From Cryptomeria japonica (lineage: Eukaryota; Streptophyta; Pinopsida; Cupressales; Cupressaceae), in NCBI RefSeq assembly GCF_030272615.1, contig NC_081409.1:207249190-207313189 (forward strand): a stretch of DNA of 64,000 bases. Direction: 5' to 3'. Under the pieces are notes generated by a model. That model saw only the letters and a program-made list of their open reading frames with translations. It ran no database searches and was not told the DNA's origin. This document shows positions 23,104 to 35,583 of the stretch, one piece after another. How positions within the stretch are numbered: position 1 is the first letter of the stretch; each line of letters starts with the position of its first letter. The translations under genes and the position numbers were made by a program.

Positions 23104-24384
23104 TTAGTTTGCCGGTTCTAATATTTCCACACTAGGTGCAGAAACCGTTTCCTCTTGTAACACCACTAGTTTCTTCTTCCAAGTTTTGTTCATATCTGCT
23201 TGAACGGTGTCAACATCAATGTCTCCTTCAAGGAGTGACCGATATATCATCAGATATGTTCTTTCTTGATCTACAGAATATGGCAATGTGGCCCGGTTTG
23301 TTGTAGTGATAGCAAACCAATCCAGGTGCTCTCCAAGGTCCATTGTTCATGTTTCCATTCTTCCTTCTACATGTTGCAGCAGTGTGACCATGACCATGAA
23401 AAATCATACAATTTTCTCTCCATCCAATTGCCACTTGCTAGCCACCGCTTCTTGGCTGATGATTGAAGACATTAAACCGGTTGTGATTCTGGTTCACAAA
23501 AGGTTAAGGACCAACTCCTTGGGTCCTTTGAGGATATCTTCCAATGTCATTCATGACAAACCTGCATTCAAATGCTCTATCCCCATACTTGTTGCATGCA
23601 TAACAGTTACCATTGAATCTATAGGATCTAGGCTTATCCTTTAGGAAATAAGGAAAATTGTTGTAAGCCTTACTCCTACACACATTTGCAGTATGTCCTT
23701 CTTTAAGACAGTTAAAGAAAACAGGTTTAAACTTTTGCTTACCTTTATCTTTTGATGTCGGTTGTTTCTTTGATGCTCCAGCGAGGTCTCACCTTCCTCA
23801 TGACCAGAATAGCCAAGCCCATTGGTATTCTTGACCGGTTTGGCAGATTCAAGCTTTTGCTCAAGCTTGACATTACTCTTGTTTAACTTAGCAAGTATTT
23901 CCTTTGACTCAAAGAGTTCTTTGGAAATAGTAGTATTTGCTTCCATCAAGTTTTCATTCTCAGAGATGGCACTATTTAGTTCACCTTGCATGTTGTCCTT
24001 TTCCACTTTGCTAGCATGGAGTTGAGCAGTTAGGGCACTGATCTCTTGTTTTAGCTTGGAGATCTCATGATCTCTTTCTTTCACCAGATCTTCAGCTTTC
24101 CTCCGGTTCTCAAGCTCTTGACACATCCGGATAGTCAGTCCTTCAAACTCCTTTCTCAAGTTGGAGTTTGATTCATTCAACTTGTTTACTTCTGCAATTA
24201 GGGCTTCCATGTCTACTTCATCTGCAGAACTATTTTCAGATAGCTCCATCATCTTTTCTGCATGTTCTCTCCTTTTTGCTTGAGATGCCTTGTATTTGAC
24301 CATAAGATCATCATAGGCTTGCTCAAACTGAGTGAGCCATTGAGTAAGTTCCCTCAAGGTGTATTCCCCCATATCTCTTTCCAA
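23104..24384 (-). pseudogene. E3 gag: coiled coil plus four damaged zinc knuckles
   Basis: Begins about 25 bases after the PBS; the first or second ATG (MERDMGEYT) is plausible. The N-terminal 200 residues are a long coiled coil (SKLKQEISALTAQLHASK). A frameshift near 23760 leads into four CCHC-like boxes: FFNCLKEGHTANVC (about 23700), CYACNKYGDRAFEC (about 23585), CMIFHGHGHTAATC (about 23390) and CYHYNKPGHIAIFC (about 23290). Each box lacks exactly one ligand (C to F, H to D, C to F, C to Y). The tail ends at the stop at 23104. It acted as an RNA-binding particle protein. The usual capsid domain is not recognisable, so this gag is either unusual or cut down. Confidence 0.8.
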
Positions 24385-24407
24385 GTGGTTAAACTTATAG
24401 AAAGGTT

Positions 24408-24420
24408 GGCTCTGATAACA
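24408..24420 (-). promoter_or_regulatory. E3 primer-binding site
   Basis: The minus strand reads TGTTATCAGAGCC, one base off the TGGTATCAGAGCC initiator-Met PBS, two bases after the LTR end. Confidence 0.88.
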
Positions 24421-24422
24421 AT

Positions 24423-25539
24423 TGATGAATACTAAGAGGGAGGGGGTGAATTAGTATCCCAAAATTCTTTGCACTTAAACACTTTGCAAGACTGACAGTA
24501 AATTGGTAAAACAATTTAGCAGACAAACTGGTTAACAAACATGCAAACCAAATAGCTAATAATGCATTCACCCACAATAGCACAAACACCATAACACAAG
24601 ATATTTTGACGTGGAAACCCAAATGGGAAAAACCATGGTGAGATGGAACTCACAAGTAACTATATGCAGAATAGAAACCAAATCGGTTAAGGTCAGACCG
24701 GTTAAGGTCTTACAATGTTCTTTACCAGAACAGATCCTGTTAAGAATCTCAATCTCTGTTAGGAGATAAGTCTGATTAAAGACTACCTTGCTAGAGGATT
24801 TTAGATTCACAGATGTGAATCACCTTGTTAGAGGATTTACAAGAGGCTTTTGGGCCTACCAGGTTAAGGGCTACAGACTTGTCAAAAATGTGAGTAATCA
24901 ACAACTGAGTGATCTATCAAATAGCACAGATTGCTTGGTTAGATCCTTGATAGCTCGATCTTAATGCATTACATCATTACTTCAGTCTTCTATACATTCA
25001 AACTCTCTCTTACTCTTCACCTACCTTGAACCCTAGCAACAACATCAACCTCAACAACAACAACCTTAGAACCCTAGACATGATGTCGTTATAAAGGAAT
25101 TTGATTTCATGTAGGTCCAATAGGATTACAATACAATTTCCTAGGTTCAATGCATCTGGACATATCTGGTAACTCAACACAAAAAGCACTGCCAGAGAGT
25201 CGGCACCGTCAAACGATTGGTGGATGGTAACTCATCATAGAGTATTACTGGTTCATACAAAATATCGATTGTTGGTTTGTCAAAATGAAGACTGGTAAAA
25301 ATGTGTTATGCCGCTTTAATCCCTCGTACCGCTAGGTATCCATGAACCGCTTGGGGTCAACATGCCGCTTCAGACCGGTAAACACATTCTGCAAAACATC
25401 AATAGTCTAAAGACTATAATACAACATACCGGCTGGAACAAATACCGGTTGTGCTCTAACTCACATGTATAAAGAGAATCTTAATGCAAGTGTGTGTCCA
25501 TCAATGACAATCACAACATGAACATAAAAAATGCCAACA
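24423..25539 (-). repeat. E3 5' LTR
   Basis: 1,117 bp, partner of 17859-18999. It keeps GGGAGGGGG where the other copy has the 22-base G run, and it has an extra AATCGGTTAAGGTCAG-like duplication near 24685. Confidence 0.93.
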
Positions 25540-25582
25540 ATTGCGAGTAGTAGGAGATTTTGAATGACATTACAAGTAAATG

Positions 25583-26502
25583 CACTTACTTGCAATCGGA
25601 TCTGTAGGACCCAATTACAAGTAAGTGGGTTCATTATTTTTATAATGTTATAATATACTTGTAATCGAGGGTCTAAAGATTGATTACAAGTAAGATTTAT
25701 TTCTTTTTTTTAGTTCATGCACTTGCAATCGAGGGTTTAGGGCCTGATTACAAGTATCTATTATGTCTTAAGCAATTTAAAGTGTTGCAATTGCTTGTCT
25801 TGAACTCTTCAAGAACAAATTCACTTTCTTTCTATGCCTCCTTTGTTTTGCAATTTTAGAGGGAGACTCTTTAAGTTGTTGTTTTGTAATAGGATTTTTC
25901 TTCCTATTTGCCTATTAGAGCTCTTGCCTAGAGAGTTTTTGAATCTTTCTTTTTTCTTTTGTGGTGCTGTGTAAGAGTTTGATCAATTTCTTCTTCTATC
26001 CTTTGGGTTTTTCAAGTAAGTTTTGCTCTTTCTTTCATTCCCCCCCCCTTCATGATAAAACAGGGAACGCGCCTTTCTCATTATTTTTCTCCCAATGTCA
26101 TGTGAGTTTGCTTGCAATTTATCACATAAATTCTTGATTGAAAGAGGAGTATGGATGCATTTTTGAGATGAAAAATATTGGTTTTCTTTTGCATAGCATT
26201 ACAGGTGCAAGTGTTTTGGCTAAGTTAGTTATTTTCTTTGCAAACCCACCCTTCTTTGAGCATTGCGTATGCACTTGCAGTCGATCTTCAAAGTCTCAAT
26301 CGTAAATTATACCCTTATCACTTGCAATATTTTCCACTTGCAATCAGGTCCCTAAGACCGGATTGCAAGCTTTCTTTCCTTCCACCGTTCATTTTGCAAA
26401 TATGTATGCTTGCAATCGGGTCCCTAAGGCCCGAATGCAAGCTCATATCATTTTCGCAAGCTTGCACACTTGCATTCGGGTCTTCAAGACCCGATTGCAA
26501 GT
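25583..26502. repeat. Array of seven related short inverted repeats in E0
   Basis: Hairpins of 33-45 bp built on CTTGCAATCGGGTC...GACCCGATTGCAAG: 25583-25627, 25657-25694, 25721-25756, 26272-26305 (degenerate), 26335-26370, 26408-26442 and 26468-26502. Stems are 10-16 bp and loops mostly 4-8 bases (CCTAA, TCAAG). Spacing is about 60-75 bp within the two clusters (three and four units), with 515 bp between the clusters. They lie upstream of the E0 ORF. I do not know a function. Confidence 0.85.
25757..26271. other. T-rich E0 leader between the hairpin clusters
   Basis: No ORF of note. It is pyrimidine-rich with TTTCAAGTAAGTTTTG (a splice-donor-like word at 26015-26030) and a run of nine C at 26040-26048. 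It could be an untranslated leader or an intron of the E0 gene. Confidence 0.35.
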
Positions 26503-26806
26503 AAAAGTTTTGGCCTTTTTCCACAAGTTTAAACTCTTCTACCTGCACATTTCAAGTTCGCTCCACTTGCAATCTGCCCCTTGAGATTTGAAATTCCACC
26601 CTTGTCACTATCAAAGCCTTGTCCATAGTGCATCATTCAAGACTTATTATTTCATTCTTTCACTTTCTCCATAATAAATATCATGAAAGGTCCAAGAATA
26701 TGCATGGTTTTATAAGTTCTTTCATTTGAAGCAAGTGTCATGGATTCTCCAATAGCCTGTGATGATGTTTTACTCTTTGGAGTTTTCATCGTAGCGTTAC
26801 AAATTC

Positions 26807-28735
26807 TTGCTCAATGATAGAAGAACTAGTATCTCCTTCAAACAAGAAGATGAAGTAAAATACGACAAGTATCAAAATGAAATTTCTCCTTCTCAAGTGA
26901 GCTCTCCTGTTGATGAAATAAAAGACATGGAGATCGGGCATGTTGACATGTCTAAGTTCCTTGAAAGAGCAGAAGGATCGCCAAGCCATAGCATGTAGTT
27001 TCTCTTGAATAGTCATATTCATTTGGTTTCCACTTTCCCAATGGCTGCCTTGGAACTAGTATTTGTCCTTTCTTGTACTTCTCATTTTGACAGAGGATCT
27101 AGGACAATCTAAGATGATGATGGTAGTATTATTATCATATTAGATGCAAAAACCATTGATAAAATCTTCAAGGTTCATGTTGCTCTAGTATATGCAGATA
27201 TCTCCATGAAGAGTACTCTAGATCACTATAATCAGAGAAGATTAGATTGCATAAGGCATACCAATTCTATATAGCTTAAGGCTCCCAAGACCTATTTCTC
27301 TCAATGTCCTAAGTTGTATCAATCTAATTTCATTGAAGAAATTAGTGACATGATCACACTCTTGAGTAGGATAATGGGGTTGAAACAATCCAAAGTATTT
27401 GAGATCTAGATGTACAAATACATTGTAGTAATGAGAAAAGATCAATCTCATATCTTTTGGGGGTGAAGTGATCAATGATAACCGATGTGAGAAGCTCTCA
27501 CAAGTTTCAACCACTCTCACTTTCTACATGAATTCCTACCTAGTGTACATAACAACGTCACTTAGACAATTTCCTAGTCTTTCTACCAAAGGTGATAGAT
27601 CATTGGTACTGGTGTGGAAATATTGTGATCAACTCACCTTGAGACCTAGCAGGATTCACTAGAGGAGAGTGCAAGATGCCTTCTTTGGTCATTTCATGTG
27701 TTTGTTTGATAAGACACTTAAGAACAAGAGAGTGTCCGAGGAAGCCTAGAAGAAGGTGAATGAATATGGATGAGCTTGTTCCTTCAATTCCCAACTTTCA
27801 CTTACATGAGAGTTGGATGATTTGAAGGTCATCCACATATGCTTCTAATATATCCTACTAACAATATCATCCTGATGGAGTTGGCTAGACAATTGATGAT
27901 AGTTCATGCAGTCTAGTTAGCCAACATAAGTTAGGAATCAACATATCCTCACATAATCCATTACAAATTGGTCGATATAACTTGACAACCTCAATGAGAG
28001 CCAAAGAAATGGAGACATAAATTAGTTAAATAAAGTTGAAGAAGTTCAAGGTGGGAAAAGATTATGATTATCGAGGGATGAAAGATAAAATCAAGAGAGC
28101 CTTTACTCATATTCATTGCCTTGAGGATATTTGGGTTGATCTTTGTTCAGAGGAAGACATTAAGAAGATGGAATACAACAGGCTCACTTTGGAGTAAATT
28201 GTAGATCTAGATCTAACCAATATTCTAGAAGGCGTGGTAGATGATATGAAAACCCTTGATCCAAAATATATAGAACAAAGGGTCGTTGAAGCTCCTCTTC
28301 CATCTATCCAATGGTCATAGAAGGAGTGTACTTCAATCTTTGATAGATTTCATCCCATCCTTGCCAACACCAATGCTTGGCTAAAAAGAAATAATGTCAA
28401 AACTATAAAGATCAAGGTTGGGTAGAAGATGATTCAGCAAGGCTACTTGGGCGTAAGTCTAAGGTGAGGGTCAAATCCAAAGAGGGTGCTTCTTCCTTTA
28501 GTACTAGAATCAAGGTGAGAGTTACTAGGGATTTGATTATTCCTCCAAAAGAGGTATTGCTGAAAGGAAAAGATAAACATCAAGTTCAAATTCAGTTCAT
28601 TGACCCTAAGGATGAACCATAAGAGGAGAATGCGCTAGAATATACTATTGATTTGAATGTAGATTATCCTCATATGGCCATTCCCTATTTGTCTTTGGAT
28701 GTTCCTATGCCTCCAATAGACACAGATGTGGATTT
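26807..28735 (+). pseudogene. E0 orphan ORF, N-terminal part
   Basis: A once-continuous plus-strand protein, now with about ten stops and three or four frameshifts. Readable blocks are LDAKTIDKIFKVHVALVYAD (about 27140-27200), NFIEEISDMITLLSRIMGL (about 27335), STTLTFYMNSYLVYITTSLR (about 27510-27570), RRVQDAFFGHFMCLFD (about 27665) and RAFTHIHCLEDIWVDL (about 28105). Stops occur where Trp or Gln would fit (EI*MYK, EA*KK). I recognise no catalytic motif. The frame runs unbroken into the E4 insertion (PPIDTDVD) and resumes at 55134. It is probably a transposon-encoded protein of unknown role. Confidence 0.65.
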
Positions 28736-31700
28736 TGTTGGCATTGTGTTGTCATTGATGTGAACCGATATAATTGTGATGGATGTCAACCGATAATGTG
28801 TGTTGTCGAGGTCAACCGATATGCAAGCTAGAGTCACTAGTATACATGTTGATGTTGGGAGTGAAGAAATTGGTACCTAGTGAACAAGTTAGTATACATG
28901 TTGATACTAACCAGTAAGATGATGACTGGCAAGACTGCAAAGTGAACAGGCCACCGATATGCTACTATGATGTCATCTAGCAGGACTCCCACTGGTAAAT
29001 GATATTATCCCTGGATGAAGAGAAGACTGAAGAAATTTTTATGGTTGAGGATTGTAAGGAAGTTGCATCTGCCCAATAAAAGGGAAGTCACACCATTGAC
29101 CAATAGGTGATATAGATCCTCTCCCACCGGTGATTGGCAAATTGTGAGCCACTATGTATCTACCTCCATCAATTAGATGATAAGTGTGAGATATCATATG
29201 CCTTCAGCATGATAAACCAGAGATGTGCACTGGATCAACAAGAGGATGGATGATGAGTTACTTGGATAGAAAAGAGAGAGTAAGTAGTGAAGAGTTTTCC
29301 ATTTAGGCAAACCGATTGAGAGGTGAATCGGTCAGATGAAGAAGAAGGTATGTGGTAACATTTGCAGACATAGATTCTGGTGCAGGAGCACCTAGCTTCA
29401 TTTTCAGCTTCATTTTCATCACAGGTTTGATTTTTCTTAGTTTTGAGTTGGAAATTTTGTCTAAGTTGATTTTGAGTTGTTCTAAGTTGTTTGGATGAGT
29501 TTTGAACTCATTGTGTGGTCATGTTTCCCGTTTTCATCTTTTTGCTCAAAATTGCCAGTTTTGGAGTTGCCTGGCAAAATGTTGTAAAAAGTGAGTTTTT
29601 GATGTGTTTTTGTTTTGAAAAGGTTTTAGACATGTTTTATGCCTGGGTTTTAGGTGTGAGAAGTGTTTTTAGGTGATTGTTAGTCTTGGAGGATAACCTT
29701 GCATCATCTAGGCATTAAAAGTTGTCATTTTAGACATGAAAAGGTCAAATTTGTGTGCTCTTGGACATGTACCTATCTGTACAAGAGGATAACTGATTTG
29801 TGGAGGTATTTATTCTCCTGCTTGAACCATTGTAAGGGTTGATTTCGTGGATTTATGAAGCATTTTACAAGTTTGCACTAGTTTTACTTGGTTTTTCCCT
29901 AATTTTTAACTCCATGTGAACAGTAGTCCGTACACCTGCTGTACTTGGCCATATTGTTCTTGCATTTTAAGATTCTATTATGTTTTCTTAAGCTTTTCCC
30001 TTTGGTGGCATCTAATTTCATCAAGTTTTGAGTTTTTAGTAAAATTAGTTTATTTTGACAGTTTCACTGCCTTGTCTAGGAAATTGGCAAGGATGCTTGT
30101 TCATGGCTTCCCAAGAACCAGTTGGTCAACTTGAAAATTATGTAAATACATGTTTTATTTTCAAGAATGCAGGTGCAAGGAGTTTTGTGGCCATGGAGCC
30201 CTAGGCAAGTGTGCCATTTGGCTAGGGTCTTGTAAAGGTTTGATGCTTTGCTCTTCCATAGCAAATGCATTCTTCAGGTGGATAGACTTGTCTTGTTGTC
30301 CAAGATTGTAAGTGAAATTTAAGAGGCTTTCTAAGCCAAGAGAAGGAAGGTTGCATTTTTAGTTTGTGCAAATTGTAAACAAAAACAGTGAGTCACTGTT
30401 TTGGTGATTAGTTTCCATTCAATTGTTTGCTCTCCACCATACTTTGGTGTTTGTAAAACCTTGAATCTCCTTAATTTGTTTGCAAATAAGAACAAGGAGT
30501 GGCTTTTGACCCTGCCCATGGGTTTTTGATTGCCAAGATCAGTCAATGGTCCCTTTGGCAAGGTTGTAATGCCCAACATGCTGTCACGGTCAATTATGAC
30601 TGATTTTTGCATTGTAAATGAATGGTTTATTGTAATCTTCCTCTTCCAAATAGCAGGTTTGAAGAACAACAAGAAACCAAGGATAGGGAATTGATAGAAA
30701 GCACCAATTAGACCTTTAAAAAGGTGTTTTAACAGTGGTTCAGTGTAGGTTGAAAAGGAAAAAAAAACAGTGAAAGGGCAAAAAGTGTAGTGATAGTTAG
30801 TTTTGACAGTGAATGGTCCACTGTTTGTAATTGCATAATACTTTTGTGTAGGACTAATGTGGTTCCCTTTTGTCTCTAATGACATACATGTTTACATGAT
30901 GGAATGTAATTTGTATTTAAGCAAAGATGTTTTTGTAGAAAGCAAGAATGGAAAAGTTGTCAATTGTTGCTCACTCCTTATGAGCAACTTTTTGTAAAAT
31001 CTTGTTCTCCAATCTTTTAAGTGTAAATCTTCTTTATTGTGGCCTGATTAGTCAGTAGCATGATATAACTAAGGTTTCTTGTTTCATATTGGAGGTCTCT
31101 AGCTTGAAGATTGATTTTCACCATCAAAACCCTACCAAACCCTCCTTTTTCACCCATTTTGGGGATAGTCACGGAGAAGGCCTAAGAGACCCCGAGACTT
31201 AGAAAATATTCAAGAACTCCCAAAAGGGTGTCCGAATATCAACTTATTTTTGTCTATAATTCCATCGCTTGAGCTGGGTGAGCACAAAACCCCAAAAGGA
31301 GGGCTAATTCCTAGTAGCCCGTTTTAGGCCTAAAACTAGGTTTTTGTCAAATCAGGTATGCCAAAGAAGGTTGAAAAGCATGAAACCCAACAAATCAAGT
31401 TGAAATAGGTTAACCTAACATGAATCCAACATATTTGGTGAGTTTGACTTCATAAGTTAGTTTTGTAGCACTTGAAAGGATGACAACAACTATGGAGTTG
31501 AAGCCCTTGAGTAACCAAGGAGAGTTTGACTTAGGGAGGTGGAACAAGGTGAGTTGCTAGATTGCCTTTGAGATTTTTGCACTTTGACCTTGGTGACTAC
31601 ACCTTGAAAACAGTAAGGATCTATCACTTAGCAAACATACTAGCCACTTGGCAACCACCTTGCACTACCTCCCTATCAGATTCACTCCAAAATGCAAATA

Positions 31701-33516
31701 TAGATCGGTGCAGGACAATGGAAGATTGATGGAGTGGTACCATCAATGATACGACCAGTAAGAGAACTAAGAGGCAAAGTGAAGCACTCTCAATCAGATG
31801 AAAATGCACATGGTAAGTCACCGTAGATACCTACTGAGGACCGGTATGTGTGATGACTAGATTGACATGATCCACCGGCACAAGGAAGGTGAAGGCATGA
31901 AGGTTAACCGGTAAGGGAAGATATACCAGCAGGGTTAGAGAGTCGGTAGGAAATGATGGACCAGTAGTATGAAGAATGCACCGGTTGTGTTTTATTAGTT
32001 AGTGACCAAGTCAGATCGACATAGTGAGCTAAGGTTGATGATGAGATTGTGGACACATGGACTCCAGGTGGCGAACATGCATGAAGTGTTAGATGGAGTG
32101 TGCATCAACAAGGTTGTTACAAAGTCAATCGACATTAAATGAAGACCCCAAAAATCACGGGATGTGTTGCAAAAGGTTTGCAGATGGAGGCAAGTCAAAC
32201 AAAGCAGATAGATGGGATGCACTGATCAATGCAGAGTGTCCGGGTGCAGATCGAAGTAGGTGATGAAATTTACCAGACCATTTATGGTGATTGACCAAGT
32301 GCCAAGCCGATGGACAATCCGTGTTTGCTAAATATAGAAAATGTGCTCTGGAAGAAAGCAGATATGGTGGTGATGTCTGATGTCTTGCATGTTGTCAATC
32401 TTCATGCATAACGAGATCTGATTGGATTTGATACTCCTCGTGATCGGTGGAAGAAACCCTAGGGCACCAAAGTTCAACCTTGAGTTTTGGTGGGAAAGTT
32501 CGGTTATATATGTGCACATTAAAGATAGAGATTGATTGATGCTGCCAGAAGGTGTGATGCTAGTTGAAAGAAAAGAGTTGATCTAACTGAAAGAGTGAAG
32601 CAACTAAGAATTTGGAGGTGAAACTAGTAAGTTTTTAAAAGTGATTTAATCTATAAGGCCAAGGCAACTGATAAAATATTATAGAGTTTAACAGTAGCAT
32701 AAGTCGGTAATGTTTGTAGCGGTAAGAAGGAAGCAAAGAGAGTGAAGCATGCAAGGAGAGTGTTGAAGGAGATCCAGCAAGGTGAAGGACATAGAAGGGT
32801 TTAACTCATACTATGGATGTCATTGGTAACCAAGTGCAAAGACAGACAACTGGTAGAGTCTGAACCGGTAAGGCAACAAAAACAAGCAAGAAGAGAGACG
32901 AAGAGAGTAAGCAGAGATCAGACCAAGAAGAGGCAATGTGACAGGTGATAGGAGTGAACCAGTAAGACAGGGGAGTGTGAACCAATAGAGAGGAGGTAGA
33001 GTGGAAGATAGAGAATACTACTGATAAAGCTGAGTAGGATAAAAATCGGTAGAGAGAGATTACTTGCAAAGGTTACAGAACTCATTTGTAACCGGGATAT
33101 TACTTTTGCATTGTATACAGACTTTGTAATCACTGAGTTGGAGCTCAGTGAAGGGGTTGGTGCTTCTTGGGTTGATTCCCTAAATCAAGGGTTGGTACTC
33201 TAAATCAGTAGGGGTGGTACTCCTTGGGTTTGTACTCTAAATGTTGTAACTAGTGTTTTCATTGTGAGGCTAGATTGGAGCAGTAGACTCAAGCAACTTT
33301 TCTCACTGAGGTTTTTCCCATCTTGTTTTTTTCTCATATACATCAGTGTTATGTGATGTGCCTTTGTGTGGTTGCCTTGTGATATCTTCCTTTATCTCAC
33401 CGATAGTTTTACTTAGTGTTTGCATTGATAACCTGTACTCACTCTTAGGATTAAATGGTTAAGAGTTTTGGAAACCACTAATTCACCCCCCTCTCAGTGG
33501 CACATTGTGTTCAACA
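28736..33516 (+). repeat. E4 5' LTR, interrupted by solo LTR E7
   Basis: Begins TGTTGGCATTGTG and ends GTGTTCAACA. Without E7 it is about 2,475 bp and aligns with 36991-37149 plus 52862-55133. Near its end is a short internal repeat of GGTTGGT(G/A)CT...CTAAAT (33150-33240), also present at 54800-54910. Confidence 0.88.
29378..31678. mobile_element. E7: solo LTR of a gypsy-like family
   Basis: 2,301 bp inserted in the E4 5' LTR and absent from its 3' LTR. It has an exact GATTC target duplication (29373-29377 and 31679-31683). It begins TGGTGCAGGAGCACCTAG, identical to the start of the E6 LTR, and ends ACCTCCCTATCA, like the E6 end (CCCCTCCCCATCA). No internal domain, PBS or coding sequence, so it is a single LTR left after LTR-LTR recombination. 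The start suggests plus orientation. Confidence 0.82.
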
Positions 33517-33518
33517 AT

Positions 33519-33531
33519 TGGTATCAGAGTG
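33519..33531 (+). promoter_or_regulatory. E4 primer-binding site
   Basis: TGGTATCAGAGTG, two bases after the LTR end. It differs from the initiator-Met PBS only at the last C. Confidence 0.9.
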
Positions 33532-33588
33532 TAGGTTCCCAATTGATGAGATTTCTCTAGCTTGGGTAGATTCTGGTATAAGGACACA

Positions 33589-35583
33589 ATGGTTTGTTTT
33601 GAGTCAGTCTTTGCTCCGATGTTTAATGGGTCTAACTATTCCATTTGGGGTTACATAATGGAAGTCTACCTATCCTCATTAGGGTATGATGTCTGGATGT
33701 TAGTTGTAAATGGTCTCCCTAGTCATGGCAGTCCTCCCACTAGTTCACAAGTAGAAAGAAGATACAAGTGTAATGATGAAGCAATGAAGGCTATACTTTG
33801 TGGTCGCTTAGATGATGTTTCTTTACAAGTGGATAGGTACAAATCGACAAAAAGCCTATGGGACAGATTGAAGAAACTTTATGGCTATGAACCTAGCACT
33901 ACAAAATCGGTTTATGGAAGCAAGAAGATCAATGAAACGAACACATGTGCACATGATGAAGAAGAAACTTATCTCTTCACGACACAATAAACTTAAAGTG
34001 AGGAGCACACATCAGAAGGTGATAATGAAGATGAATCCCACCGGAAATATTTTTTTGGAAGTGATGAAGAAGAAGATGAAGCAGAAGTCAACCTTGAGAG
34101 TGAGCTGGTAAGTGCACTAGAAGAGCTGCAAAATGTTAGAAATGAATTTAAGAACTATAAAAAATCAGTTCATGATGAATGCAGTCAGTTGAGAATATGT
34201 CTTGAGGAATCAAACAAGAACATCAGTGTGTTGACAACTCAAATTGAAGAGGCCAAAGGAATGGATGATGATTTGAAATCAATCTTGGATGCCAAGGATA
34301 AAATATGTGAGGAGCTACAATTAGAAGTGGAGACAAAAGACAAAGAATGTCAAGACCTAAAAGGTGAAATGGAGAACATCAGGAAAGACCTTAAGAAGTG
34401 TTAAGATGAGCTCAAGGTAAGGATCCGATATGATGGCAACATTGAAGCCTTGGACAAAATGTTGAGTAAACAAAAACACTCCAAGGATATCATAGGATTA
34501 GGATATGCTACCAGTGAATGCTCAACTAGAAAGGATGTCTCCCACAAAGACATTTAGTTTCCCTCCTGAAGTGGAGATAACAAGGGTTAGACCTTCATAG
34601 TCAGAAGTGCTCCAAGAAAGAAGGTTGACCTAACTACAACCGGTGAGGACATGAGGCTAAAGATGAAGACCGGTAGAATAAGAAGAAATATTGTAGATCC
34701 TAAAGGAAAAAGAAAGCTGAGAGAAGATAGGTTCACCAGAAACAAGAATACAAGAAGGAAGCCTACAATATCTCCTACCGGTAGAAGACAAAGAGATGTT
34801 GTTGTTCCCAAGAACAATCCCTAGAGAAGAAGAAATGGATAAGCCAAACCGGTAAGATCACCTCATGTTTGGTAGAATAAATTTGCAAGTAATAAGCCTC
34901 CACTCTTTGGTTACTTCTTTTCTTACAAAGGATATGGCCATAGGGAAGAAGAATGCAAAATGATGTCTAGGAATAGCAATCCAGTTTGTAAAGATGTAAT
35001 GCATTTGGGCATAAGAGATCAAAATGTAGAAACCTGCATATGCTCTCTCCTGGTTATGCTAATAAAAGTCCATTTGTTTTGCCAAGAAAAGAAAATGTTA
35101 TATGTTATCATTGTAATGGACTTGGCCATAGAAGTCATGAACACAAGAAGAAGGAAGTTCATTCATATGGAAACTTGCATAATAGCTATGCTCAATATGG
35201 AAGTGGCTATAGAGCATATGCGAGTAAAAGAGCAGAATGGAACCAAAGGAGAAGTGTTCCTGCAAGATCAAGAAGTTAGTTGAAACCAGTAGCCAGTTAC
35301 AACAACATGATCATAAGAAGTAGATCAAACCAGTTTAATAGAAGGTCCTCCAATCATCCAGCTGGGATGAACACAATATGTTTCTATAGAAATGCTTTTG
35401 ATCATACTGTTGAATCTCGTAAAGTGAATATTAATCAACAGAAGAAGACAAGACCTACTCCAAAGGTTGAAAATGAGAAGAGGGAGACCAAGAAGGTATG
35501 GAGGAAGAAGGAAGAAAACATGACCATGGACTGACACTATGCATTCAATGCACATGTGATATCTCCTAAAGGTTAGAGGAGAT
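33589..35583 (+). pseudogene. E4 gag, copia type, with three degenerate zinc knuckles
   Basis: The start is the ATG at 33589 (MVCFESVFAPMFNGSNYSIW). FNGSNYSIWGYIMEVYLSSL is the typical N-terminus of plant Ty1/copia gag (DUF4219/UBN2 type). It is followed by the conserved MKAILCGRLDD-KSLWDRLKKLYG region, a long coiled coil (34090-34410) and a basic, RRK-rich stretch. Knuckle-like boxes are FFSYKGYGHREEEC (about 34925), CYHCNGLGHRSHEH (about 35105) and CFYRNAFDHTVESR (about 35380). Each has lost one or two ligands. The frame changes once between 34960 and 35040, and about eight stops are present. No pol follows. Confidence 0.83.

Larger units (their letters stand above)
17859..25539 (-). mobile_element. 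E3: pol-less LTR retroelement with gag and large orphan ORF
   Basis: 7,681 bp on the minus strand, with LTRs of 1,141 bp (left, 3') and 1,117 bp (right, 5') and an exact target duplication ATTGC (17854-17858 and 25540-25544). Primer-binding site and polypurine tract are present. The inside has two coding blocks, gag (24384-23104) and an approx. 1,100-codon ORF (22651-19327), and no RT, RNase H or integrase. It was therefore non-autonomous. Its LTR start TGTTGGCATT and polypurine tract are shared with E4, which suggests one helper family served both. Confidence 0.9.

Noticed and set aside
25583-26502. CRISPR-like array
   Set aside because: Units are palindromes with variable spacing in plant DNA, no conserved-length spacers and no cas genes.
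27242-27520. Minus-strand 92-codon ORF opposite the E0 ORF
   Set aside because: The plus strand gives longer coherent protein-like blocks that continue on both sides, so the minus ORF is a shadow.
30331-30885. 184-codon minus-strand ORF inside solo LTR E7
   Set aside because: It lies wholly inside a non-coding LTR, has no recognisable domain and shows a composition expected by chance.
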